NCBI GenBank assembly: GCA_021399435.1
Contig: JAJTUP010000031.1
Coordinates: forward strand, 62,001 to 126,000
Direction of reading: 5' to 3'
Source: Diaporthe sp. PMI_573
Lineage: Eukaryota > Ascomycota > Sordariomycetes > Diaporthales > Diaporthaceae
DNA length: 64,000 nt
Shown here: positions 47,180 through 57,493 of the stretch, in pieces
Layout of the letters: each line of letters begins with the position of its first letter
Position numbering within the stretch: position 1 is the stretch's first letter
Position numbers and translations under genes: made by a program
Notes under the pieces: model-generated
What the model was told of the DNA's origin: nothing
Seen by the model: the letters and a program-made list of their open reading frames with translations, nothing else
Databases searched by the model: none

Positions 47180-48017
47180 TTTGATGGCTGTCTTCAAAGG
47201 CACAGATTTCAGGTACGACGGAGAGGTCTACGAAGTAGAGATCGACACTCAACTAGATTGTGAGATGGACAAGGTCAATGGGTTTTCACAACTGCTGTAA
47301 GAGTATTGGATTCCTAGGGTGTTGGACGAGAGTTGACTTTATATTGAGAACTTGGCAAGGACGCTTGGGACTGCCGGGAACCATTAACAAAAATCTGTGT
47401 CGCAGGTGCATCGGCAACCGGTGCAATGAGAGAGCACAACCTCGTTTTTAGGATTACCAGTAGTGCCACGTAGATAGCGAGCATGATCGGTCTATTTTTG
47501 TGACACGAAGGACAACATAGCGGGTTGTGGCTAATTTGTGACCAGACACGTGGATGCGTGGGATTGTTTGCAGACGGGCAAGTTTCATGTTCTCCATCCA
47601 CATCACGACATGGTTGCCCTGGCACAGCCTCACCAAGTCTTACACAAACATCGGCCACAAGCACCAGCCGTCTGGTAGCACTCGAAACTTTGCGGGCCAC
47701 ATAAGGCTCTGGCGCGGAATACCGCACGCATCTCGGGTCCAGACCTTGTCGTGACGCAGACTGCCATCGCACAATCAAACATCACCCAGCCACGTCTTCA
47801 CGTGCGAGTCCTGCCTTGCCAGGTTGACATTCATTTTACACGTATTTTACGCAGAGACATACCTTGAACCCGTCAGCCTTCCGCCCTCAATCGATCTCCG
47901 GGGATGAAAGCTGTTGGTGTAGGCTAACTACTCCAGTTTGCTGGGAACGTCGCTCTATACACACAAAGTTGACAAAACATGATTACGGTAACACAGCCAT
48001 ATACACAAAAAATTTCT
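47180..48017. other. intergenic, no gene recognised
   Basis: Promoter side of the GPI-type gene and left flank of a repeated element that starts near 48018. Short frames only. Confidence 0.5.
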
Positions 48018-48253
48018 AATTGTGGAGCCCCTGCGGCCTACCTGCCTTCTTGTCGGTGACCTATTGGAGGTTATCCTACAGGAGAGTATCCCATAGGAGG
48101 GCATCCTTTACTATAGTATTCCATGGGAGATTATTTAATAAGGGGTTATTCAGTTGGAGGTGTATCCCAGACTAGGTTGGGTAGTGAGCACTGCCCTGGT
48201 CTACTACAGATGGTGTGGCCGCGTAGCGGACACCAGAACACGGCTCGTCATGG
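48018..48253 (+). mobile_element. dispersed element with 15-bp internal repeats, copy A
   Basis: The left end reads ATTGTGGAGCCCCTG followed by CGGC. Positions 48061-48165 form seven degenerate 15-bp units related to CCATAGGAGGNNATC. The right end contains AGGTTGGGTAGTGAG, then GTGGCCGCGTAGCGGACACC and GCTCGT. The same order of ends and 15-bp units occurs in inverted orientation at 56413-56626. There is no coding capacity and no obvious terminal inverted repeat, so it would be a non-autonomous element or a mobile minisatellite; the class is unknown. Confidence 0.65.
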
Positions 48254-48553
48254 TTGAAAAATAGAGTTTCCTTTTGTCATCAGGTTGAGGCAACGCTGTT
48301 GCAGATACTTCGGAATGATATACAGGTCACAGCGTTCCACAATTCTCAGCGTATGTTACACCCGCTGCAGTACGTCGCTTCATTGGCACATCGCATATAT
48401 TACGGTTTTCTCGGCTTTTGCACTGGTGTCCACCACACTACCTGCGTAACTCGACCCAGAAGACGCTGGATCTTTGTTTCAGACTCCTGGACACTGGATT
48501 GCCGGCCAAGCGATATTTACGGAATGCAGAAGCAATCGAGAGAGCACCGCCTT

Positions 48554-49905
48554 CTATTCGTCCCATATGGTAACTACCGCTTGGCCAACGGTATCAACAT
48601 GCGCGACAAAGTCGCCGAGCAACCCGGTCTTCACATCTCTCGCTATAATGGCCACACGGTGCGTGTCCTGCAAACTCACGGCAACCAAATCCCCTGCTTT
48701 GTTCAACTTGAAGTGCCGAGGCATCAAGCCGCCAGCCGGGTGGTACTGCAAGACCTCCAGGGAGCCGTTCTCTTGCGGTGCAAACACGGTGAGTGAATCT
48801 GAGGCCTCGGTGCTTGAGTTGCCCGGACTCAGCGCAGGGATATCGTAGTAGGAGTCGTTGCGATTTGACGTATAGATGAATCTGTTGTCAGGCTATTAAG
48901 AAAAGATGTTAACGATTCTATTTTCCGGCTTTTTATTGGTGATGCAACCTTACAGAGAGCTCAATCTCAGCGGGATGTACATCGATGTTCGTGGGACCAG
49001 GGTAGGAGTTTATGACTTGCAGCTCCTCGAAGTGGAGACCGCCTTCATCCGGGTATGTCACGCTCCACGATGTGATGGTGCCGTTGCGTTCCCCGAGCGC
49101 GTAGAAATAGAGAGGGGCCGAGCGATCCTCGACCCAGTTGGGATCCGGCGACCAAAAACGACCATGGCGAGGACCAGTTCCACGAGCGGTCGGCACAGTG
49201 GAAATTTCGGTGAGCTTGTTGGTATCCGCGTCAAAGTTGTAAACTCGTAGGAGATCATACCCCAGGTCGGGCACAATGAGATACTGCCCTGTGAAATCCA
49301 CGACTACGTCGTGACAATGAGAGGCGTTTTGGGCAGGGTCAGGGCCCACTGGAACAGGTGGCGGATACAAAAAGGTCTGGATCAGCTCAATGTCCCCCCC
49401 AGGCGGAGCATTCCAGACTGTCACAGCACCACCAGCGCTGCGTATTAACAACATGTTAGTGAGAGACCATCAGACAATGGTGTAAATATATTATGGAGAC
49501 TTTAGTAGTGCGACCTGAGCAGACGTACTAATGGGCAACAGCCAAGCCACGCTGCTCGCCGCTGTTGTAAAAGGCACTACTGACGGGGCCAATGGTCGTA
49601 TTCCCCGTGTCCAAAGGGTCACTGAGTTTTCCCGTCTCGGAAGTCTCATAAGTACTGACAGAGCCCGGCCTGTTGAGACAATAGAGCACATTGTTGGGTT
49701 TGTCTAGATCCAGCCAGACTGGCTGAGCGCCGCATGAACCAGTAACACTGGTCTGTTCGACAACATAGCCTTCGCCAGACTTGGACAACTTGAGCGAAGT
49801 CAGGTTTCCGTCATTGGCTCCAGTGTAGAGGTTAATGCCGCCTGAAATGGTGGCTCCGTGAGACCAACCAACCAGAAGGCATCCCAATGTCGTAATAAAA
49901 TACAT
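48554..49905 (-). CDS. secreted lactonase-family seven-bladed beta-propeller protein
   Basis: Minus strand, exons 49905-49529, 49437-48954 and 48892-48554 (introns 91 and 61 bp, phases 2 and 0), 399 residues. A signal peptide (MYFITTLGCLLVGWSHG) directs secretion. The rest matches the Lactonase family (Pfam PF10282, the 6-phosphogluconolactonase-like propeller): GNLTSLKLSKSG, PVWLDLDKPNNVLYCLN, ASHCHDVVVDFTGQYLIVPDLGYDLLRVYNFD, GTGPRHGRFWSP, DNRFIYTSNRNDS and MPRHFKLNKAGDLVAVS. The His- and Asp-rich central block and RH motifs are the expected catalytic or metal-near residues. Related fungal enzymes act on cyclic muconates, galactono- or other sugar lactones. The secreted location argues against a pentose-phosphate role, and the substrate is unknown. 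Confidence 0.93.
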
Positions 49906-50995
49906 TGTAGAATCTCAAAGCCGATGGACTGTGCCACCACGAAAGTGCCGAGTGTCTTGGGTGGAACGATGAAGAAGTTGTGTAGGAAAGGACGGAGTGC
50001 TTGGCAAGAAGCAGTTCATGGAATTGAAGTGGACGTGAATTTACGCAGGCTTGTAGTTCCAGCGTTAACCGCATTAACGTTGCCGAGTCAACAAGTTCCG
50101 ATTCGCCCTCAAGGACAATTCGATGAAAAAGGCTATGTCGTATACACGTACTTGAATGCCAGCAGAGGAAACTCGGGGTTGGAAAACTTTCCGTGTAGGA
50201 GATGGTGTGTCGGTGGTACTCCACGCGCTCGTGGAACCTTCATGTGGCGGTGTTCCGTGCCAAGTTAAGTATATCAAGGTTTAACCCCCTGTTATACCCT
50301 ATAGCGAGAAGGCACATGATGATCAATAGTTATCGGCCCGGCTTCGTCATGGATACCAGGAACTCGGTCTGCGCGGCACCCTCTGCTTTACTGCAACTCG
50401 GAACTCGAATTTGAGATCCGGCCGTAAGGTTAGTGCTTGAGGTTCTTTTCATGGGTTTTCCCCCGCCTTCCGGATAAAAACCCCATCCAGATTCTCATCG
50501 TGGAGCTAGTCTAAGGATAACTGGTCAGTACTCCGGAATACGGTTTAATGGCCTCGAACTTTGCGATAAACTCGCATATCAGTTCACCCCTACTGCGTCC
50601 TCTATCCGTGGCCGGCATCATCACTGCCATTAAGCCTCCGAGACAGGCCGAGCTTTTGGTATTGGAAACAGACCCGGGTTGTAGTTCGGAGTTAAGGGTC
50701 AGTCCATCTCTTGGTAAAATCCGCCGTAGGCACAGCTAAAGGCCGGACGTAACCTTCCTGGCGCTACTGCATGTCATCCGGGTGCAGCTTGCAAAGCCCC
50801 ACTACATGTCAGCCGGGTGCAGCTTACAGAGCTCCACCACTGTAGGCAGATGGACTGGTAGTAGGCCGAACTCTTTCAAATGCTATCAAGTCACAAGGCT
50901 ATATATGCTGCACATGAGACAAGTATTGTAGGGTGATGAGTTTTCTCTGTGTCGTGTCGAATGCTAGCAAAACACAAAAAAAAAAAAAAAACAAT
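49906..50995. other. divergent intergenic with a tandem duplication and poly-A run
   Basis: The region between two divergent genes. It holds a short tandem duplication at 50764-50836, some sequence resembling decayed repeat DNA around 50400-50750, and a 17-A run at 50974-50990 directly before the FAD oxidase ATG. Confidence 0.5.
50764..50836. repeat. tandem duplication of about 36 bp
   Basis: Two adjacent units share ATGTCANCCGGGTGCAGCTT and a following NCARAGCYCCA. The first starts CTACTGCATGTC and the second CTACATGTC, a 3-bp difference. The differences between them are mostly transitions. Confidence 0.7.
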
Positions 50996-52765
50996 ATGTT
51001 TTTGACGGGTTCAAATATTGTTATTTCGACAGCGTATTTTCTCCAGGGTCTCCTGGCTCAAGCTATGCCTTCCCCGGCCCCGTCACCCATCACAGCCAAC
51101 TGCAATACCACCGTAAGTAAACAAGCACCCCATTTGGAGCTGCTCGCCGGTATCATGGCTTCTCAATCCTAACATGCAACATTCCTAGTGTGAGCAGTTG
51201 CGCAATGAATTTCCTTCCGCCTTTTATCCCGCCAACGACCCAGACTTCGCCATCTGGGACGCCAAAGCACAGGAAGTCCAGCATGCTTGCCGCGTGGAGC
51301 CGAGTGATGCGACAGAGGTAGCCAGAGTCCTCGAGATCGCAGTTGAGAACCAGTGCCCGATTGCCATCAAGAGTGGAGGTCATTCCACTAACCGCGATGC
51401 ATCCAACTCGGTTGGCGGAGTCACCATTGACCTTGTGAGGATAAATCACGTCAGACTCTCAGACGACCACACTCAGGCCGACTTTGGTCCGGGACTGCTT
51501 CTAAGAGACGCATATGCTGCTCTCCAGCCGTTCAACTTGGCCAATCTCGGTGGCAGGACAGCTGACGTCGGACTGGGTGGGTACACGATTGGTGGCGGAC
51601 TGTCGGCTCTTAGCCCAAAGTTCGGGTTGGCACTCGACAATGTTTTGGAGTATGAGGTGAGAATAATTTCAGGGCTGATATTCAAATATCTCTGGGCTCA
51701 GTATTGGGATGAGGCTGACCACGTCTGAATCAAGCTTGTGCTGCCCAACTCGACAATCGTTTACGTGAACGAGCAACTCAACCCGGATTTGTATTTTGCA
51801 CTCCGTGGTGGCGGCAATAATTTTGGCATCATCACCAACTTTAGAGCTCGCGTTGTGCCCCAAGGCCGAAGACTCGGTGGGGCAAAAACGTATTCCACAA
51901 ACTACACCGATCAACTCATCGACCAGGGGTATCAGCTCACAACGACGCTGTCCAACGATCTGGACATGTCTTACCACAACCGCTACTTCTATACTCAGTC
52001 TACAGACTCATTCAGCTGGAATTTCTTCCAAGAATACAACCAGCCGATCCTCAACCCATCTGTCTTTGATGATCTCAATCAGATCCCGTCCCTCACGGAT
52101 ACACGTCGTGTTGACTATGCCAGCGCTCTGTCGCTTGACGAGATGTCTCCACACGGATTACGGTGAGACTCGCATGCTTCATGGATGCGTGTTGTAAATT
52201 CTGACACGACGCAGACGCCTCTATGCCACAGTCACTTTTCATCCATCCCGAGAGCTGCATCGAAAGATCGTTGACATTTTCACTGAGGAAGTAGAAGGTG
52301 TCAAGGCGACAGCCAACCTGACGACGTCCTTGGTAGTTCAGGCCCTCCACGCCAACGCGATCAAAGCCATGAAGCAACGTGGAGGAAACGCTTTGGGCAT
52401 TGAGTCTGACGGGCCGTTGCTGAGTGAGTCCTGTATACCCACGGCCTTCGCGACTGTCTTTCATCTGCTAATCAGCCAACACATTAACAGTTGCACTTTT
52501 GACGCTGGGATGGGCAAAGTCAGAAGACGACAGTGCCATGTACGACTTTGCTCGGAGGTGGACTGATCGATCCAGATCAGAGGCTGAGGGAAGTGGTCTT
52601 CTCCATCCTTGGCAGTATATCAACTATGCTGCCCCCTTTCAAGATCCATTCTCGTCTTACGGCGAAGCTAGCAAACGCCGTCTGCAGGAGATTCAGCAGA
52701 GCATCGATCCAGAAGGAATATTCACCTCAAAGGGACTTGTTCGGGGCTCCTTTAAGCTCCTATAA
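50996..52765 (+). CDS. secreted berberine-bridge-like FAD-linked oxidase
   Basis: Five exons: 50996-51112, 51189-51656, 51735-52162, 52215-52423 and 52491-52765. All introns are GT...AG with matching phases, giving 498 residues. The first exon is a signal peptide plus a short linker. The PCMH-type FAD-binding domain includes CPIAIKSGGHS with His104 as the probable 8-alpha-histidyl flavin site, GGVTIDL, and VGLGGYTIGGGLSAL. The Cys that forms a second flavin bond in bicovalent members is not visible in that last block. YFALRGGGNNFGIIT follows. The C-terminal BBE motif is YINYAAPFQDPFSSYG, then DPEGIF. Such secreted oxidases act on sugars, alkaloids or secondary metabolites with O2. The substrate is unknown. 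It is flanked by the lactonase gene, transcribed divergently. Confidence 0.94.
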
Positions 52766-53339
52766 TGCACCTTAATTATTAGCAGGAAGGAGGGTGAGGT
52801 CTTCCTGCGCTGAAAATAGGGCGTGAGAACTGTAATTGAGGGGCCAAGTGATATCGAAATGCGATCGATTGGTATAATATTGCAATACTAGTATACATAT
52901 ATCTGTCACATAAGTACTTAAGTAGTCGCTTACTCTGTAACTTAGGGTGCTAAACCAAATTCTCTTACGATTCAATGTCCCTGGAGAAAATGCTAGTAGT
53001 GCCTTGTGGTAAAACTCCAGTACCAAAGAAGAGGAGACTTTACGTGTCCCCAAAGGCTAGAATATGTCAAGTAACACCTAACCCCCTTGCAGATTAACTT
53101 GCCGAGCACCTGCACGCGTCCAGTGCTTCGACGCATCTTGTCCAGTCAAGTTTCAATGTTGCATTCTAAGAACAGCTTGGCTGCAGCTACACTTTACGCG
53201 CCGATGATGCACTGGGTAAATATATCTCGAGCTCCCCGCCGCGCAACAACGGAAACCTGCAGCTGTCCATCACTATAATCCCAGAAGTAATTCCAGACCC
53301 ACATCCAGCTACTTTCATCGCATCTCGAGGATGGACTGA
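52766..53339. other. intergenic, no gene recognised
   Basis: An AT-rich spacer between the FAD oxidase and the decayed DUF6604-type gene. If the latter ever had a first exon it should lie here, but I could not identify it. Confidence 0.5.
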
Positions 53340-56260
53340 AGCGCCAGATTCCAAGGTGGGACTTGGCGGCGCTACAAAATCGGCCAGGCACAGTTTACGA
53401 AGTGGCTGACGCAAACGGCGGACCAGCTTAGTCCTACGGCAAGCGCAGCGGGCGGCCCGGCATCACCGTCACGGTCGCAGAAGAAAGCGCAGAAGGCGGC
53501 TTCCAAGGCGGGCGTCGACGACGATGTCGCTGTGCACTGGCGAGAACTGGAGATATTGGCCTCCAGCATAGTTGAGCACGCCAAACCAATTGACATCCCC
53601 GTTGCACCTATCAACATGTTGCGGGATGTCATAAGTCTGAGAAAGAGGAGCGCCAAGTTCTTCCACCGGAGTATTGGCGGCGACGATGAGACTGCGCGAG
53701 AGAAGAATGCCACGCATGAGCATATCATCAAGGTCTTGGAGCGCGTCTTGGGCAAGTTCGAAGCCCTGATGGCCAAGGTAACTAAACTAGCCGAAGCGAA
53801 GTCTGCCAGTGGTATCAAAATGGATCTGGCAGATCTCAACAACATGTTTGAGCATCTTGAGCTGCAAACAACGCCGGCCGATGACGATGCAATCTCTGAC
53901 ACCGAGATTCAAGTTGAAAACTCCATTCCAACCAAGAAATCGACGAGGGAACCGAAGAAGGGAGGCAAGAAGCTACAGAAAGTCAGCAAGCCCAAGAAGC
54001 AGCAGATGCAACAGCTTCAGCCTCAAGAGCCACAAGACGATTTTGGCTCGACATTCCAGAGTTCAACTTGGACTCCAACGATGGCGACAACGAGTTTGAC
54101 TACAACATGATGATCTACTGTTTCTTTTAAGACTTCAATATCATCAGATCCTACATCTGCGAGCGGTGGTGTGACTACTTCTACGACGAAGAATCCGTCT
54201 CGCTCAATACCCTCGCAGTCATTACCAACGCCGCCTTCGAGATCTTCCACCAGATGGAGCATGACCTCCTCCTGGACATGAGGCGCATGGGGATTCGGAA
54301 CCGCGTTTTTGCATCGTACGAGTACATGATGATGGAGCTTTTTGCTAAATTTGGGCTTGAACACATCGACTATGATTCGGACAAGAACTTGTCCAAAGAA
54401 GAGATTGATGCCCGCAGTAAACACCCCTCCCCGCATCTTTCCATGCTAGAAGCACATGCCGTCTTCGCACAGTGCTCTGTTTTACAACTGTCCTCCAAAG
54501 ACTGCGTTGGACTGCAACCCCTGAGGCAGGACATGGTCGAATAGTGCACTACTCATCTCATCATCAAAAGCTTCTTGGTACTTTAATACTGACTCTGATT
54601 GACGCAGTATGGACCCACGAATGGGATTTGCTAGCAAGCCCAGCGTTTTCCGTCATCCGCCGCATCCTAGATAATGTGCCACCTGGTCAAACACTACTTG
54701 TGAGGAAGGCTGACATGACCCCATCCGTCTACGGGGTGATGGACCCTGATGACTTGGCCCGATTCAAGGAGACTGTCATCAACGAACTCTTGCTTGACGT
54801 TTTTCCCGTCAAAGCGCTAAAGACAAACAACATGGCGCCGGCGGTCCTACCAGCCGAGTCGGAGCTCCTGCTGGGCTTCCAAGGCGCGCTCCGCAAGAGG
54901 GACTTCATGTCCGCGTTCATCTTCTCGGTGCATCTGTACTGCGATATACGTTATATTATGGAAGACAAGGTTTCGCACGCGTTCGAGCAGCTAGAAGAAA
55001 CAGCACAGCTGGCCGATGAAAGCCTGAGGTTGGCATCCATGCGATCTGGTGGTCCGAGGTCCAGCCTACGTTGGAGCATCTGGGAGCGGCAGAAAGAGGT
55101 CGAACGGTTCATGCTCTTGGATGTCGTACAGGAGGACAAAATACCCCGTTTTAAGGATGCTGGCCTGGAGGCCGAGGACATTGAAATGTTTTCCCTCCTT
55201 CAAGAATGAACCTATTTGGGCCGGTCTGCCGGACTTTAGAGCCAAACTCGTCATGAACGAACTCGGTCACGAATTCATTAACCGGTCATTCATCGTCGAC
55301 ACCACTACATACCTGTACGCCGCTGCGCGCGCGGTGTCGGAACAATACGGTGATGAGCAGGAGTTTCCTCTCTGGGACGACATGGAAACTTTTCTTGATT
55401 CATTCATCGACGAAAGCGCCTTGTTGAAGGGCATCTATGAAAGCAGTGACGACCCCGCCAAAATCATCAAGAATATCAAGGCGATCATGCCTGCAGATGT
55501 TCTAGATCCGAAGCCAGACAATTGTCCCTTGGACGAGGGGAGCGATCGACATGAGGAATTCAAAAACGCCGTGCGCGTGCGCCAATTGCTTTCGAAGCGG
55601 TACACAAGCTCTGACGGGAAGAACCCGGTCTTCATGGAATACATACAGGACCTGGTCCGGGAACGCATGGGACACGTGGTAGAGAAGCTGAGACCTGAAG
55701 ACGACACCTCTATGCTGTTGCGGGATATCAGCACAGACAAGTACGGCGGCCAGCCCCATTCCCATTCCCTGGGACAACTTCCGAAGGAACAGCATGAGCA
55801 ATCCCTGAAGAGACTGGAGTTGAAGCAGAAGCATCAGAGGCGCAAGGTGATGCTGGCGCAACTCTCGCCCATCCAGCAGCTTCAATTTCTCGCGAACATT
55901 GTCGAGGAACAGCACGAGGACTTGCTGGCGCTTGACTCCATGGCTCTCTTCCATACGAGCTGGTACCTCGTGTATGCCGTTGCTATGACCCATCAGCAGT
56001 GGTTGAATGACGAGTGTGGAATAACTGTGAACCCTACAAGAAGCTTTGTTGAGAGGGCAGCCATCGTTCCTGTTGTCATTGGCGACCATCTTACGGGCGA
56101 TGTGGACGGGGACAAGAAACTGCTCCGGAGACTGGCGCGGGACGTCAGGATGGTACTCGAAAAGGACGAAGGCACTTTGTGTGGACCGTTGGCATACGAA
56201 TCGGATCTGATTGAGGATCGGACAAGGCGCATACTACGCGAGCACACCAACAATCAATAG
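53340..56260 (+). pseudogene. decayed DUF6604-type gene
   Basis: Successive frames encode one long protein resembling the fungal DUF6604 family: WRRYKIGQAQFTKWLTQTA near 53364, then HWRELEILASSI and INMLRDVISLRKRSAKFF. Much further on come IRSYICERWCDYF, FSVIRRILDNVPPGQTLL and KLVMNELGHEFINRSF. It is broken in several ways. No ATG opens the first frame (a TGA stands at 53337). The frame shifts at about 54035-54050. TAA at 54128-54130 interrupts CFF-DFNIIRSY, where other sequence suggests Glu. The frame changes again between 54440 and 54608, possibly an intron. It shifts once more at about 55195-55209, between EMFSLLQ and NEPIWAGL. The last 350 codons are clean. The function of intact relatives is unknown to me. 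Confidence 0.72.
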
Positions 56261-56412
56261 TGGGACTCTGTCAGCAATTGGTGTCAATTCGACGTGCGGG
56301 CAAGAGTCCAAGACTTGCTTTGGTTGGTCGGCCTGTACGAGCTGCAGATGGGGTGTGATTGATGGCACCTACATGTTGTGACGACTCTGATAACATTTAT
56401 CTGTTTAAATAC
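56261..56412. other. intergenic
   Basis: A short spacer between the decayed gene and the repeated element copy B; nothing recognised. Confidence 0.5.
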
Positions 56413-56626
56413 AACGAGCTTTGCTCGGGTGTCCGCTTCGCGGCCACAGCATCTATAGTTCTCACTACCCAACTTCTCACTGCCCAACCTCTCACTACCC
56501 AACCTTCTATGGGCCAACCTCCTATGGGCCAACCTCCTATGGGTTTGTGGAACGACTTCCTGTAGAATAAGCAGACCAGAGACAGGTAAGCTAAAGAGGC
56601 TCCATAAGCCACAGGGGCTCCACAAT
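56413..56626 (-). mobile_element. dispersed element with 15-bp internal repeats, copy B (inverted)
   Basis: On the minus strand it begins ATTGTGGAGCCCCTGTGGC and ends in GTGGCCGCGAAGCGGACACC plus GCTCGT, the same ends as copy A at 48018-48253. The interior 56461-56542 (plus strand) is a clean tandem array: three units of CTCACTACCCAACCT type, then YCTATGGGCCAACCT units. Both unit types are 15 bp, and both have counterparts in copy A. Confidence 0.68.
56461..56542. repeat. 15-bp tandem array, two unit types
   Basis: Units start at 56461, 56476, 56491, 56506, 56521 and (partial) 56536. The first three read CTCACTRCCCAACYT; the next read YCTATGGGCCAACCT. The 15-bp length keeps a reading frame open across the array, so a spurious pentapeptide-repeat frame appears on both strands. 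Confidence 0.85.
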
Positions 56627-56767
56627 GACGTTTTCGATCTTGTTGAATGTGGCTGTTATACCGTAATAATGTATGTGATTCAGAATCCCGCGTCAGGACG
56701 CCTACAAAAGACAGACTTGCTTCTGCACCAGGCCCAAAAGCTGAATCAACGATCCTGGAACAAAGCC
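56627..56767. other. leader of the cupin gene
   Basis: The frame of the cupin gene is open from 56669, but the conserved protein starts at 56768. I treat this stretch as promoter or 5' UTR squeezed between the repeat element and the cupin. Confidence 0.45.
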
Positions 56768-57493
56768 ATGAGCTCCACACCCGCACCGCGCCGCATCGTG
56801 ACCTCCAACCTCGCTGTCCCGGAGGGTCTCGGCAAACTTGAAAACTCTGAACCGGCAGTTGAAGTCGTCACCGAGGAGCTCCCCCTTGTGTCGGAACTAG
56901 GCGGGCAGTGGTTCGGACGGCCCGTCTTCAACCACGACCGCGTACCAACTTCCAATGCCGGCTCCGACATCAGCGTGAAGCCAATCCCCGGCGACGGGCT
57001 CCGCTTACCCCATGGCGCCAACATCAGGTTCAACGAGGTCCCGCCTGGAGGTAAAGCTCCCATGGTAGGTTGGTGAGGGGGCCTCCGGAAGTCCGGTTTC
57101 TTGCTTTGGCTCTGCTTGCTGACTGCAGATGTGTGAGCATAGCACCGGACCAGCACGACTGACTACAATATATTCCTGACGGGGTCCATGGTGCTCATCA
57201 CCCCGGCCGAGGCCTACGACCCGAGCAATTCTGACGGGTCGGTCAAGTTGCTGGAGACGGTATGCCGTCCTGGTGACGTGGTCGTACAGCGTGGTACAAT
57301 GCACGCGTAAGCTTGGAACCTACTCCTCTGAAAATGCTGGAGTGAATCTAGTTAACGAACCGATAGGTGGGAGAACCGGTCGGGGGAATGGGCACGGTTT
57401 ATCTCGGTCCTCCTTGGGGCGGACGACACCACGGTGGAGCGCGGCGAAGGAATCCCACAGAAGCTGGACGACGTCTTCAATATCGTCCTTTAG
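56768..57493 (+). CDS. cupin-domain protein
   Basis: Exons 56768-57064, 57143-57306 and 57367-57493 (introns 78 and 60 bp) encode 195 residues. The acceptor at 57142 (GAGCATAG) is preferred over an earlier TGCAG because it gives HRTSTTDYNIFLTG directly after GGKAPM, the first conserved cupin block. The second block is PGDVVVQRGTMHAWEN, completed by the last splice, and supplies the metal-binding His. The first block lacks the classic HxH. The protein is small and soluble. Similar fungal single-cupin proteins act as isomerases, dioxygenase-like enzymes or have no known role, and are frequent near metabolite genes. The start MSSTPAPRRIVTSN is chosen because upstream residues are not protein-like. 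Confidence 0.9.

Noticed and set aside
48061..48165. CRISPR-like or telomeric repeat array
   Set aside because: Units are 15 bp, degenerate, without spacers, and the sequence is eukaryotic; not telomeric TTAGGG.
56359..56565. pentapeptide-repeat protein (TQPLT/MGQPP repeats)
   Set aside because: The frame is open only because the 15-bp tandem array is a multiple of three; it lies inside the repeat element and is similarly open on the other strand.
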